Shown here: piece after piece, positions 43,714 through 51,742 of the stretch | Position numbering within the stretch: position 1 is the first letter of the stretch | Layout of the letters: every line of letters begins with the position of its first letter | NCBI GenBank assembly: GCA_035363095.1 | Contig: DAOSEK010000001.1 | Span: 62,001-126,000 of the forward strand | Direction: 5' to 3' | DNA: 64,000 nt | From: DAOSEK01 sp035363095 | GTDB lineage: Archaea; Nanobdellota; Nanobdellia; Woesearchaeales; UBA119 | Translations under genes and position numbers: made by a program | The notes under the pieces: generated by a model | Databases searched by the model: none | Told to the model about the DNA's origin: nothing | The model's input: the letters and a program-made list of their open reading frames with translations, nothing else

Positions 43714-43723
43714 ATATATAAAT
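43714..43723 (+). promoter_or_regulatory. TATA box of tRNA-Arg
   Basis: ATATATAAATGA starts at 43714, about 50 bases before the tRNA and immediately after family A copy A4. Confidence 0.45.
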
Positions 43724-43772
43724 GATAGTGGTGGTGGCAGTAGCTGATTAGTATGTTTTTTTTTAATCATAT

Positions 43773-43847
43773 GGACCCGTAGCCTAGTTTGGATAGGGCG
43801 ACAGCCTCCTAAGCTGTAGGTCCGGGGTTCGAATCCCCGCGGGTCCG
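43773..43847 (+). tRNA. tRNA-Arg (anticodon CCU)
   Basis: The acceptor stem GGACCCG pairs with CGGGTCC, the anticodon stem ACAGC/GCTGT encloses CTCCTAA with anticodon CCU at 43808-43810, and the T-arm CCGGGGTTCGAATCCCCG is canonical. The discriminator is G. It reads AGG, a codon used often in this window. No intron is seen. Confidence 0.95.
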
Positions 43848-44079
43848 CTTTTTTACAAATTTTCTATTCGAGCAAAAGAGCTTTTTTAAAGAAGAAAATT
43901 TATATGGAGCATAAGCAATAAAAACCGCTATTATGGGAGTAAATATACGCAATTAAAAGAGTTTCTATTTTAATTCCATATAAAGGGCTTAATAAACGTT
44001 TAAGAAATACCGATAAAGTGCCCAAATGGCTTTGCGCTATTATTTTGAATAAAGGAAAATATGTATTTAGAGAAATTTT
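43848..44079. other. Intergenic region
   Basis: A T-run after the tRNA probably ends its transcript. The remaining AT-rich sequence shows no supported gene. Confidence 0.4.
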
Positions 44080-44541
44080 TTAATCTAATAAGAATCTTTT
44101 AAGTATGTATTCTGAAAGATAGCTTATTCTTTCATGTGCTAGATTTGAGTAGTTAGTTATTATGCAAGATTCAATTATTCCCTGAGCTTTTTGAGAGCTT
44201 AAGTTTTTTAGCGAATGAGTTTTAAGTTGCTCACAGCAGATGTTACATAAGTCATTTAATTTTTTTATGTCATCTTTGGCTTTTTTTGAAAGCTCATTTC
44301 CTAAAACTAAATGGGTTTCATTAAGCCCTTCTTCAAAGTAGCCTCCGTATAAAGATATATTTTTAGGAGAATATAATGAATTTACTATTTTTTTCCTTTC
44401 TTCTTTATCAAAGTGAGAAATACTAGGTGGTGGAGAATTTAGAACTTTTTCAATACAAGACTGTCTTGAGTTATTATCATCTAAACAGTCTTTTTCACAC
44501 CAAAAAAATATGTCTGAAAAGTAATCGTCGTGGTCAACCAA
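44080..44541 (-). CDS. Hypothetical protein, Cys-containing, 153 residues
   Basis: I do not recognise this family. The soluble, mainly helical protein has paired cysteines in FFWCEKDCLDDNNSRQSC and in LNDLCNICCEQL, which could bind a metal ion, and a helical tail ending SEYILKRFLLD. No signal peptide is seen. It is divergent from aif6. Confidence 0.6.
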   Translation of the reverse strand: MVDHDDYFSDIFFWCEKDCLDDNNSRQSCIEKVLNSPPPSISHFDKEERKKIVNSLYSPKNISLYGGYFEEGLNETHLVLGNELSKKAKDDIKKLNDLCNICCEQLKTHSLKNLSSQKAQGIIESCIITNYSNLAHERISYLSEYILKRFLLD

Positions 44542-44689
44542 AAAAACACCTTTTTTTTTCCTTGAGTTGATTGTTTTTTTGCTTTTTCCTTTTTTAAATT
44601 ATTAGGTGTTACCAAATATATTTTAAAGAAGGCTTTTTTTGCTTATAAGTTAGAAATTTATTTAAATGGCTTATTTATCCATAACGTTT

Positions 44690-45367
44690 ATGAAGATTTT
44701 AAAGATTGGCTTTGGGAAAAACCCAAATATAGGATTGTACGTTTTTGCCTCAACAAAGTTTTGTTTGGTACCAAAAACTATAAGGGATAACGATTTAAAG
44801 CAGATTGAAGATACTTTGGGCGTTAAAGCGTATAAGGTAAGTATTGCAGGAACAGAGCTTTTAGGGGTTTTTTGTTCAGGAAATTCAAGCGTGTTGATGG
44901 TACCAGAGATTGCTTTTGAATCAGAAATAAGAGATATTGAAAAGATTTGCAAGGAAAATGGAGTCAGACTTTATGTTTTAGAAAGTGAAAAGACTGCTTT
45001 GGGAAATCTTGTAAAGGCTAATGATAAGGGGATTGTTTTAAGTAGTCAGTTTTCTAAAAGTGAGATTGATGCGATAGAGTCTGTATTTGCGCTTAAGTCT
45101 ATATCTTTGGATGTTTCAGAAAGCCTTACTATTGGGTCAGGGCTTGTAATTAATAATAGTAAAGGGATTGTTCATAATAATATGGATGATAAAGATCTTG
45201 AGAGTGTTAAGAATGTTTTGGGTATTCAAGCAATAAGAGGGACTATTAATTTTGGACAAGCTTATGTGAGTAGTGGACTTGTTATGAATGATTATGGATT
45301 TATCATTGGCGATTTGTCAAGTGGTGTAGAGATTATGGATGTTGATGAGTTTTTGAATAGTGAATGA
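44690..45367 (+). CDS. eif6: Translation initiation factor 6 (aIF6)
   Basis: ATG 44690 gives 225 residues starting MKILKIGFGKNPNIGLYVFA, the aIF6 beta start; an upstream ATG at 44666 lies within the promoter. TTTATTTAAAT at 44656-44666 places transcription start at about the ATG, so the mRNA is leaderless. Five pseudo-repeats of the pentein fold are visible (e.g. NSKGIVHNNMDDKDLESVKN). aIF6 binds uL14 and keeps ribosomal subunits apart. Confidence 0.92.
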   Translation: MKILKIGFGKNPNIGLYVFASTKFCLVPKTIRDNDLKQIEDTLGVKAYKVSIAGTELLGVFCSGNSSVLMVPEIAFESEIRDIEKICKENGVRLYVLESEKTALGNLVKANDKGIVLSSQFSKSEIDAIESVFALKSISLDVSESLTIGSGLVINNSKGIVHNNMDDKDLESVKNVLGIQAIRGTINFGQAYVSSGLVMNDYGFIIGDLSSGVEIMDVDEFLNSE

Positions 45368-45370
45368 TTT

Positions 45371-45530
45371 TGATTTCATGAAATCCTCGTTCATTTGCAT
45401 ACTTTGATCTTTTGGGTCAGAGTAAGAAGAGAGGGGCTCACTAAACGATTAACAAAGAGAAATTCAAGTAAGGAGAAACCTTTAACTATCTGCAAGGCAC
45501 TTAGGGCGTTTATGCTTCAAGGTTTTTTTT
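45371..45530 (+). repeat. Family A structured repeat, copy A5
   Basis: The palindrome GATTTCATGAAATC is at 45372-45385. The first stem is ACTTTGA (45401-45407) with TCAGAGT (45417-45423). Stem 1 is CCTT (45479-45482) with AAGG (45494-45497) around TAACTATCTGC. Stem 2 pairs CTTAGGGC (45500-45507) with GCTTCAAG (45514-45521) around GTTTAT with one mismatch. It ends in a T-run. It separates aif6 from pfdA, which are close neighbours in many archaeal genomes. Confidence 0.78.
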
Positions 45531-45560
45531 GGAAGTTTATTTTAGGAGAATTGTGTTAAA

Positions 45561-45974
45561 ATGAAAGGAATTGAAAGAGATTTGGATTTGAAACGCCAAG
45601 AGTACGCAGAGCTTATTAATCAAGTTATGGGACTTCAAAATGAATATAATAATGTTCATAACCAAATACAGGATACTTTGGTTTCAATTGAGGCAGTTAA
45701 GGCATTTGATGAGCTTAAAGATGAGGAAAGGTCACAAAGTCTTGTGTCTTTGGCACCAGGAATTTATGTTAAAGCAGATATTTGTAAGGGCAATAAACTT
45801 TTTTTAAATGTTGGTGCTAAGAGTATTGTTGTTAAAAGACCAAGCGAGACTATAAAACTTTTAGAGGCTAAAAGACAGGAACTTTTGGAGTATGCTTCAA
45901 ATGTTAAGATTGCAATTAACCAAAGTGCGATAAGGATTGAAGAGTTGAAAAGTGAGCTTGATAATCAAGAGTAA
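45561..45974 (+). CDS. pfdA: Prefoldin subunit alpha
   Basis: The 137-residue protein has two long coiled-coil arms (about 1-45 and 90-137) joined by a beta-hairpin core, SLVSLAPGIYVKADICKGNK and LFLNVGAKSIVVKRPSETIK. This is the prefoldin alpha layout, which with beta subunits forms a hexameric holdase that feeds unfolded proteins to the thermosome. It lies upstream of ftsY as in many archaea. Confidence 0.93.
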   Translation: MKGIERDLDLKRQEYAELINQVMGLQNEYNNVHNQIQDTLVSIEAVKAFDELKDEERSQSLVSLAPGIYVKADICKGNKLFLNVGAKSIVVKRPSETIKLLEAKRQELLEYASNVKIAINQSAIRIEELKSELDNQE

Positions 45975-45997
45975 AAGGAGTTTTGTGGTGGTTTTAA

Positions 45998-47221
45998 ATG
46001 TTTGAGTTTTTCAAAAAGAAGCTAAAAGGGGCAATTGATAAGATAACAAAGAAGGTTAGTGATGAGGGGGGTTTGGATACAGATTCTTTTGAGAAAGTAG
46101 TTTTGGATTCTAAAAACCCACAAGAAATAGCGATTCAACCACAGTCTTTTGATGACCTTTTAAAAGATAAAGATTCTTATGAGAGTAATGTAAAACAGGA
46201 TGAAACTGAGATTGAGGAAGATAGTACTGATAATGTTTTGGATGTTAAAGATTTAAATGATGAAGTTATTATTAAGGAAGATGAGAAAGATATTGATATT
46301 AAAAAATCAGATGATAAGCCTGAAGAATTGGGAAAGGAAAAAAAGAAAGGATTTTTTGGCAAACTTTTCCAAAAGATTTCTACTACTAAGATTAATGAGA
46401 CTAAATTTGATGAGATTTTTTGGGAGATTGAATTAACTCTTCTTGAGAATAATGTTGCATATCTTGTTATTGATAAGATAAAGGAAGATTTAAAGGTTAG
46501 GCTACTTGATAAAGAGGTGTCAAGATCAGATATAAAGAGTATTATTTTTGAAGGACTTAGGGATTCTATTTATTCGGTTTTGCTTGAGCCATTTGATTTG
46601 GTTAAAAGGATTTTGGATTCTAAGAAAAGACCTTTTGTGATTTTGTTTGTTGGTATTAATGGAAGTGGCAAGACTACAACTCTTGCAAAGGTTGGAAGTA
46701 TGTTAAAAGATAGTGGGCTAGGTTGTGTTATTGCTGCAAGTGATACTTTTAGGGCTGCTGCAATTCAACAGCTTGAGGAGCATGCGAATAATCTTTCTAT
46801 TAAGATGATTAAGCATGATTATGGCTCTGATTCTTCGGCAGTTGCTTTTGATGCGATAAGGCATGCAGAGTCTAAGGGGGTCGATGTGGTTTTAATCGAT
46901 TCTGCAGGAAGGCTTCATTCAAATTCTAATTTAATGGATGAGCTTAAAAAGCTTTCAAGGGTTACAAAGCCTGATTTAAAGATTTTTGTTGGCGAGAGCA
47001 TCACAGGAAATGATTGTATTGAGCAGGCTGAGAAGTTTAATGATGCAATAGGATTAGATGCAATTATTTTGACTAAGGCAGATATTGATGAGAAGGGAGG
47101 AACTGCAATTTCTATAAGCCATGTTATTAAAAAACCAATTTTATTTTTGGGAAAGGGACAAAATTATAAGGATTTGGAGAAATTTAATCCTGAAAAAGTT
47201 GTTGAATCTATTTTTGGTTAG
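45998..47221 (+). CDS. ftsY: Signal recognition particle receptor FtsY
   Basis: The 407-residue GTPase docks SRP-ribosome complexes at the membrane. An acidic, Asp/Glu/Lys-rich linker (about 20-120) precedes the four-helix N domain and the G domain: FVGINGSGKTTTLAKVG (P-loop), DTFRAAAIQQLEEHA (insertion box), LIDSAGRLHSNSNLMDELKK (G3) and LTKADIDEKGGTAISI (G4), with FLGKGQNYKDLEKF near the end. The length is typical of FtsY with an acidic A region. Confidence 0.96.
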   Translation: MFEFFKKKLKGAIDKITKKVSDEGGLDTDSFEKVVLDSKNPQEIAIQPQSFDDLLKDKDSYESNVKQDETEIEEDSTDNVLDVKDLNDEVIIKEDEKDIDIKKSDDKPEELGKEKKKGFFGKLFQKISTTKINETKFDEIFWEIELTLLENNVAYLVIDKIKEDLKVRLLDKEVSRSDIKSIIFEGLRDSIYSVLLEPFDLVKRILDSKKRPFVILFVGINGSGKTTTLAKVGSMLKDSGLGCVIAASDTFRAAAIQQLEEHANNLSIKMIKHDYGSDSSAVAFDAIRHAESKGVDVVLIDSAGRLHSNSNLMDELKKLSRVTKPDLKIFVGESITGNDCIEQAEKFNDAIGLDAIILTKADIDEKGGTAISISHVIKKPILFLGKGQNYKDLEKFNPEKVVESIFG

Positions 47222-47243
47222 TTAGGTCTGTTGATTATGGATT

Positions 47244-47729
47244 TTATTTTGCAAGGTAGTTAATGGAAGGGTATCCTTTGAGGGCTAATATGTACCAAGG
47301 TCTTTCGATGTAGTATACTGTTTTGTTGGTTTTAATATAGCTTTTTATTGTATTTTTTATGTCCTGAGTGCTTTCGCAAGCTCTAAACGAGTAGACTATG
47401 TCTGAATAAGTGTATACTGAAATGTCTGGAGTCTTTGAAGGGGTGTTTGAGAGCACCATTGTTTCTTTGGCGTTTGTTATTGAGATTGTTTTATTTGTGT
47501 CCAAGAAGAGTATATTTATTGCAGGTGGTTCTCCTAAAAAACCATGAAGTTTGTAAAAGCCGGCTTGGGTTAGGTAGTATTCAAGCTCATAATAAAATGT
47601 TTCTTGTGTGTATACCTGTATTCTTGTCGTGTTTGGTTTTTGGATATGGATTGAATAAAAAAGCATTGCAAAGGCAATGGAGAATACAATTATTAGAGAT
47701 ATGAAAATAAATATTGTTTTTAGCTTCAT
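47244..47729 (-). CDS. Hypothetical protein with one N-terminal membrane anchor
   Basis: ATG 47729 is chosen (MKLKTIFIFISLIIVFSIAF); an ATG at 47747 adds 6 residues. One membrane helix (about 5-25) is followed by a soluble domain with INILFLDTNKTISITNAKET and YSFRACESTQDIKNTIKSYI, and the end YIERPWYILALKGYPSINYL. The topology and short length suggest an exported or anchored protein of unknown function. Confidence 0.6.
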   Translation of the reverse strand: MKLKTIFIFISLIIVFSIAFAMLFYSIHIQKPNTTRIQVYTQETFYYELEYYLTQAGFYKLHGFLGEPPAINILFLDTNKTISITNAKETMVLSNTPSKTPDISVYTYSDIVYSFRACESTQDIKNTIKSYIKTNKTVYYIERPWYILALKGYPSINYLAK

Positions 47730-47747
47730 AAATGGATAAAAATGCAA

Positions 47748-47997
47748 GGATATATAAAAAGCTTTTTTAAAATTGAATAGTGAAATAGGAATTGCAAAAT
47801 TGGTGGGATTTGAGTTATGAGGGTTTTTTCAGAGTGAATATATGTGGGGGTTTATTAAGTAACATTGAACTTTGAATTGATTCTATTTGTTAAATTCATG
47901 ATGAATTGACTGAGGGTTAGCGCAATGATTTTTCAATGAATGAAAACATCTAAAAGGGTTGAAAATCCAGTATAGGCAAGGATAATGAACAAGATTA
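47748..47997. other. Intergenic region
   Basis: There is a TATATAAAAAG box near 47750 for the leftward gene. Otherwise nothing is seen. Confidence 0.35.
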
Positions 47998-48705
47998 TTA
48001 TGATGAGTTAGGTCCAATTTCTTTTAATCTTTCTTGATTAGTAATATATCTTGATGCAATTTCCTCAAGACCTTTTTTTGAATGAATGTCAGTGATGCCA
48101 GAAAATAATAAATCTGCACCTTCTAAAATTGGTTTAATATTAGGATTTTTTATTGCATATTCTGGCATTGTATTTTTATGAATAATTCCATTGGTTTTAA
48201 TGGCGTTATCAATTCTGTGAACAAGAGAATTCATTTGTTTATCTCTTTCTTGTTTATCACCAGAAGGCATATAATGTAAAATTATTTGATGGGTTTGGTA
48301 TGCAGGAAAAGTATGCATACCACCGATATTATCTGTAGGAAAAGGACGTTTTACATCAGTTCTAAATCCAATAACATATTTTCCAAATAATTTTGCATAA
48401 GAAGCCTCAACTACTACTCCTTCATCAATAGGTTCATCGAAGTTTACAACAACGACATCACTTCTTGGAATAAAAATGCCCATATCAAGAAGATAAATTA
48501 TATTCTGAAATGCAGAGTTGATTTGATCTTGTTGAAGTTTTCCTAAAAGAGCTTTTGTTAAATTTCCAAATTCAAAACCATCTCTTTGAGGAAAATTTGC
48601 TTTGTAACCAAGTCCTTCTAATCCTTCAACTAATTGAGAATTGAAATGCGTTTCTCTGCCATTAAATAATGTAGCAGCAGGATATATTATGATTTTTTTT
48701 GTCAT
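47998..48705 (-). CDS. Nucleoside 2-deoxyribosyltransferase-like protein
   Basis: ATG 48705 is preferred (MTKKIIIYPAATLFNGRETHFNSQL); ATG 48723 adds 6 residues. The family marks are an N-terminal YPAATLFNGRETHFN, ANFPQRDGFEFG, DMGIFIPRSDVVVVNFDEPI, and DEGVVVEASYAKLFGKYVIG with the catalytic-type glutamate in VVVEASYA, followed by FRTDVKRPF. The C-terminal half is longer than in the minimal family and may be helical. It could act in nucleoside or nucleotide salvage or turnover. The start lies beside the repeats at 48755. Confidence 0.78.
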   Translation of the reverse strand: MTKKIIIYPAATLFNGRETHFNSQLVEGLEGLGYKANFPQRDGFEFGNLTKALLGKLQQDQINSAFQNIIYLLDMGIFIPRSDVVVVNFDEPIDEGVVVEASYAKLFGKYVIGFRTDVKRPFPTDNIGGMHTFPAYQTHQIILHYMPSGDKQERDKQMNSLVHRIDNAIKTNGIIHKNTMPEYAIKNPNIKPILEGADLLFSGITDIHSKKGLEEIASRYITNQERLKEIGPNSS

Positions 48706-48754
48706 AGAATAAAGAAATCTCATTAGTGATATAAATTTATCTGTGATTGTGTTA

Positions 48755-48885
48755 AATCAACAACCTCGCCCTAAATGGCGAGGTATGTTGGTAATATAAA
48801 AGCATGCGCTAAATTCGGCGAGGTTGTTGATTACAAAAAAGCGTACTGAGTCCTCGTGTTGAAACACGAGATATCCTTTTCTATC
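48755..48885 (+). repeat. Family B palindromic module, copy B3
   Basis: The 131-base unit starts AATCAACAACCTCGCC (48755-48770) with the inner hairpin CCTCGCC/GGCGAGG (48764-48783). It has an outer arm GCGAGGTTGTTGATT (about 48818-48832) and hairpin CTCGTGTTGAAACACGAG (48853-48870). It is followed by a reversed family A 3' end, rather than the 5' end found at the other two copies. Confidence 0.82.
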
Positions 48886-48935
48886 AATGAAAAACCTCGA
48901 AATAAATGCCACGTTATCTTGCGAATAGTTAAGGT
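48886..48935 (-). repeat. Family A repeat, 3' part only (copy A6, reversed)
   Basis: ATGAAAAACCTCGAAATAAATG onward is the reverse complement of the family A 3' end. Stem 1 is CTT/AAG on the minus strand around AACTATTCGC; stem 2 is degenerate. The 5' palindrome is absent. Confidence 0.7.
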
Positions 48936-49015
48936 CAATCGTTGCGTTAATCTGTCTCTTTTGATTTTGCTCTGAAAATGAAGGTATACTACTAAAAGGA
49001 TTTCACTACATAAAT

Positions 49016-49690
49016 TTATTTAAAGAACTCTAGCTTATTTTGATAAAGTATGCCCTGTTTTAGTTCAACAGGCCTAAACTCATCTATTATGAGCGTTGCG
49101 TTAAGCCATGCTGATAGCTCTTCTGGGTTTCCGATTGTTGCTGAAAGGGATATGAATTGCGCAGTTGGGCAGATATCTTTTAGAAGGGTTATTACTACTT
49201 CAGTTGTTGGACCCCTTGATACATCGTTTAGTAGGTGTATTTCATCGATTACAAATACTCCTACATCAGTTATCCAAGGAGTTTTATGCCGAAGAAGTGA
49301 ATCAAGTTTTTCAGGTGTTAAAAGGATTAAGTCATATGTTGCAAGGATTGAATCGTTTGAGTCAAAGTCTCCGGTTGATTGGGCGATTTTTATTATTTTT
49401 TCATATTTTTTTTTGAAGTCTTTGAATTTTTCGTTTGCAAGGGCTTTTAGTGGAAGAACATATACTGCCTTTTGGTTTGATTTAAGTATTTTTTCAAGCA
49501 TTGCAAGCTCTGCAATGAGTGTCTTTCCTGAAGCGGTTGGCGTGCAGATTAATAGGTTTGTCCCTTCTAAAAGCCCAGCGTTTATGGCTTTTAACTGAGC
49601 GGGCCTTAGGTTTGTTATTCCTTGGCTTTTCAATATTTCAAAAAGATTAGGGCTTATTTTTTGATTAAGGATTTCTATTGAATTGTTCAT
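49016..49690 (-). CDS. Hel308-like SF2 helicase, first RecA domain only
   Basis: The 224-residue product matches only domain 1 of the Hel308/Ski2-like helicases (normally about 700 residues): SPNLFEILKSQGITNLRPAQ (Q-motif region), CTPTASGKTLIAELAML (Walker A at 51-57), FVIDEIHLL (DEIH at 149-152), FISLSATIGNPEELSAWL and then LKQGILYQNKLEFFK before a stop. Domain 2, the winged helix and the ratchet domain are missing, and the downstream side is occupied by family A and B repeats. It may be a broken gene or half of a split helicase whose other half lies elsewhere. It abuts gins51. Confidence 0.85.
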   Translation of the reverse strand: MNNSIEILNQKISPNLFEILKSQGITNLRPAQLKAINAGLLEGTNLLICTPTASGKTLIAELAMLEKILKSNQKAVYVLPLKALANEKFKDFKKKYEKIIKIAQSTGDFDSNDSILATYDLILLTPEKLDSLLRHKTPWITDVGVFVIDEIHLLNDVSRGPTTEVVITLLKDICPTAQFISLSATIGNPEELSAWLNATLIIDEFRPVELKQGILYQNKLEFFK

Positions 49691-49692
49691 TT

Positions 49693-50331
49693 TTATTCTT
49701 CTTGGATTTGTTCAGCCCTTTGTTTTTCAATTAGAATTTCTGCGATATCACAGGGTAATGAGGCAATGTCATCTTCTCTGAAAGGGCCTATCATTTCTCC
49801 AGAGTTATCTACGAACTGAGGAACGGGAAGCTTAAATCTTACTAGCAAAAGCCCTTTTTTGCATTCGGTTTTTGTTGGCTCTTCTTTTTTAGATTCTAAT
49901 ATCGAGATGTCAGGCTTTTCAAATACAAAAAGCTTATCTAAAACTGCTCTTTTATAGCTTGAGTAAAATTCTTCTAATGCGTTATATAGTACTTTTTCTT
50001 CGGAAAGCATAAGCCTTAGGTCTGTACCCTTTTGGCCTGTTCTAACAGATAGAAATGCTAGGTCTGTTATTTTTTGCGCTCTTTTTTCAAGTATGTCTTT
50101 TACAAGGTTTTTTATGTTTGTTATCTCTTTTAGCTTTTTTTGCCTTTCAACTGAGAATATTAGGTCGTCAGTTTTGAATTGTGTTAGAGATTTTTGCTTT
50201 TCTTTAAGATATCCTAAGAGGTCCTCAAAAAAGCTTGAGTCTATCTCTTGGAGCTCTCCAGATTTTTTCTCTTTTAATAAGAGATTATAGAGTGTTTCGA
50301 ATGTGATGTTTATTTTGGTTTTTTCTTCCAT
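49693..50331 (-). CDS. gins51: GINS complex subunit Gins51
   Basis: The 212-residue protein begins with the alpha domain (about 1-130, FETLYNLLLKEKKSGELQEI, then NIKNLVKDILEKRAQKITDL). It ends with the B domain (about 155-205, RFKLPVPQFVDNSGEMIGPF, REDDIASLPCDIAEILIEKQ), the order of archaeal Gins51. GINS links MCM, GAN/Cdc45 and DNA polymerase in the replisome. The downstream gene is the Hel308-like fragment, two bases away, so both are probably co-transcribed. Confidence 0.88.
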   Translation of the reverse strand: MEEKTKINITFETLYNLLLKEKKSGELQEIDSSFFEDLLGYLKEKQKSLTQFKTDDLIFSVERQKKLKEITNIKNLVKDILEKRAQKITDLAFLSVRTGQKGTDLRLMLSEEKVLYNALEEFYSSYKRAVLDKLFVFEKPDISILESKKEEPTKTECKKGLLLVRFKLPVPQFVDNSGEMIGPFREDDIASLPCDIAEILIEKQRAEQIQEE

Positions 50332-50565
50332 TAGGATTATAGTATAGTTGTTTTGTTTATAATGTTTTTTGAATTAGAGAGATTAATTTAACAGATTGAA
50401 CTTTATTTAAATGGCTAATCGTAAGCAGAAAAGATTTTTTTCATTTTATGCAATCTTATATGTAATCTCATATTAAATATTTTTAATGAAATACGCTACT
50501 TTCCAATAGTAACAAAAGAAAACTTTATAAATTACTTCGAGTTACATCCGCTAAGGTGATATTTT

Positions 50566-51282
50566 ATGGATATTAGAGAGTTGTATAAGGATACGGCTGG
50601 AACAGAAACTGAATTTGATGGATATGATTGCGAAAAAGTATATCGTAAAGGTACAACAGATCGCTATGAGGTTATGCAAATTGGACCAAAAACAAAATTT
50701 TTGCGTTGTGAAGGAGTTGACAGGATTGGTAAGGTATATAGGATTACTACTTCAGACCGTTCTGATAAAGTTAAAGCGATTGAAATCGAACCCACGGAAG
50801 ATCTCTTAAAGCTACTTGAAATGATGCATTATTTATGCGATGATGATGACGAAGTATTTGGTGTAGTAAAACGCAGGATAAATACATCGGATATACGTAA
50901 GTGGTTAGGAGCATATAATAGGTTTGAAGCCTCATTTTATGGTAAGCCATTTGCTGGACTTGATGACCCTTTAGAGTGTTCGCATGGTAATTTTTACTTG
51001 GGTGAGAATGGTATTGCCTACGCTGTTGACGAAAATAATAAACCGAAGCAATATGATGAAAAAGTTTTCCTCCCCATAGAAGTTGATAAAATACCATATT
51101 TGATTCAAAGTATTCCAGATGGAAATGACAAGAAAAAACCTGAAGTGTATAAAATTATGAGGACACTTGAGCAACCAGAACACCTCGAATTAGAAATAGG
51201 AAAAGGAAAAATTGTTCAGGGTGTAAAGATTTCTGAACGTGACTTGGTTGATTTAGTGCTATTTGAATTTAACAAAAGATAA
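50566..51282 (+). CDS. Hypothetical protein, 238 residues
   Basis: I do not recognise this family. It is soluble and mixed alpha/beta: FDGYDCEKVYRKGTTDRYEV, MQIGPKTKFLRCEGVDRIGK, a helical centre with LKLLEMMHYLCDDDDEVFGV, FYLGENGIAYAVDENNKPKQ and IGKGKIVQGVKISERDLVDL. CTTTATAAATT at 50523-50533 and GGTGAT at 50555-50560 are its promoter and ribosome binding site. No catalytic motif is seen. Confidence 0.68.
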   Translation: MDIRELYKDTAGTETEFDGYDCEKVYRKGTTDRYEVMQIGPKTKFLRCEGVDRIGKVYRITTSDRSDKVKAIEIEPTEDLLKLLEMMHYLCDDDDEVFGVVKRRINTSDIRKWLGAYNRFEASFYGKPFAGLDDPLECSHGNFYLGENGIAYAVDENNKPKQYDEKVFLPIEVDKIPYLIQSIPDGNDKKKPEVYKIMRTLEQPEHLELEIGKGKIVQGVKISERDLVDLVLFEFNKR

Positions 51283-51742
51283 ATCCTTAACTACACGATC
51301 TGATCCGTGTTTTTATTTTTCTTGTTTAATTCTTTTTTTTATTTTAAATTTTTTAATTACTTTTTTTAAAGATTATGTCAGGTAATATCTGTTTTTATAA
51401 TGGTCTGATTTAAGCGGTATTTGATTAGTATTGAATCTATATATGATTAAAAGGAATTTAATTGCAAGAAATCTAAAACTTTATTTATGAGAACTTAAAA
51501 AAAGAAAACGCTAAATGGGCTTAAGAGAAAGATTATTATAAATGTTTTTCCCAGTTAAATATCTCTTTTAAATGTTTTTTTTTCTAATATTTCTTTTCTC
51601 TTTAAATTTTCTTACCTTAAGCTCTTTTTTCCTTAAGGCTTTTCTATTTAAATCCGTTTACCTTTTGACTATTTTTCTCTTCGAGCTATTTTCCTTTCAG
51701 CTCTGTTATCTTTAAGCTCTTTTCTCAGTAGGTTTTTTCTTC
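51283..51742. other. Intergenic region with repeated AGCTCTTTT motifs
   Basis: There is no gene. A pyrimidine-rich plus strand from about 51540 carries AGCTCTTTT (51620-51628, 51715-51723), AGGCTTTT (51636-51643), AGCTATTTT (51684-51692) and AGCTCTGTT (51699-51707). On the thrS strand this is a purine-rich 3' untranslated region with AAAAGAGCT repeats. Confidence 0.5.
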
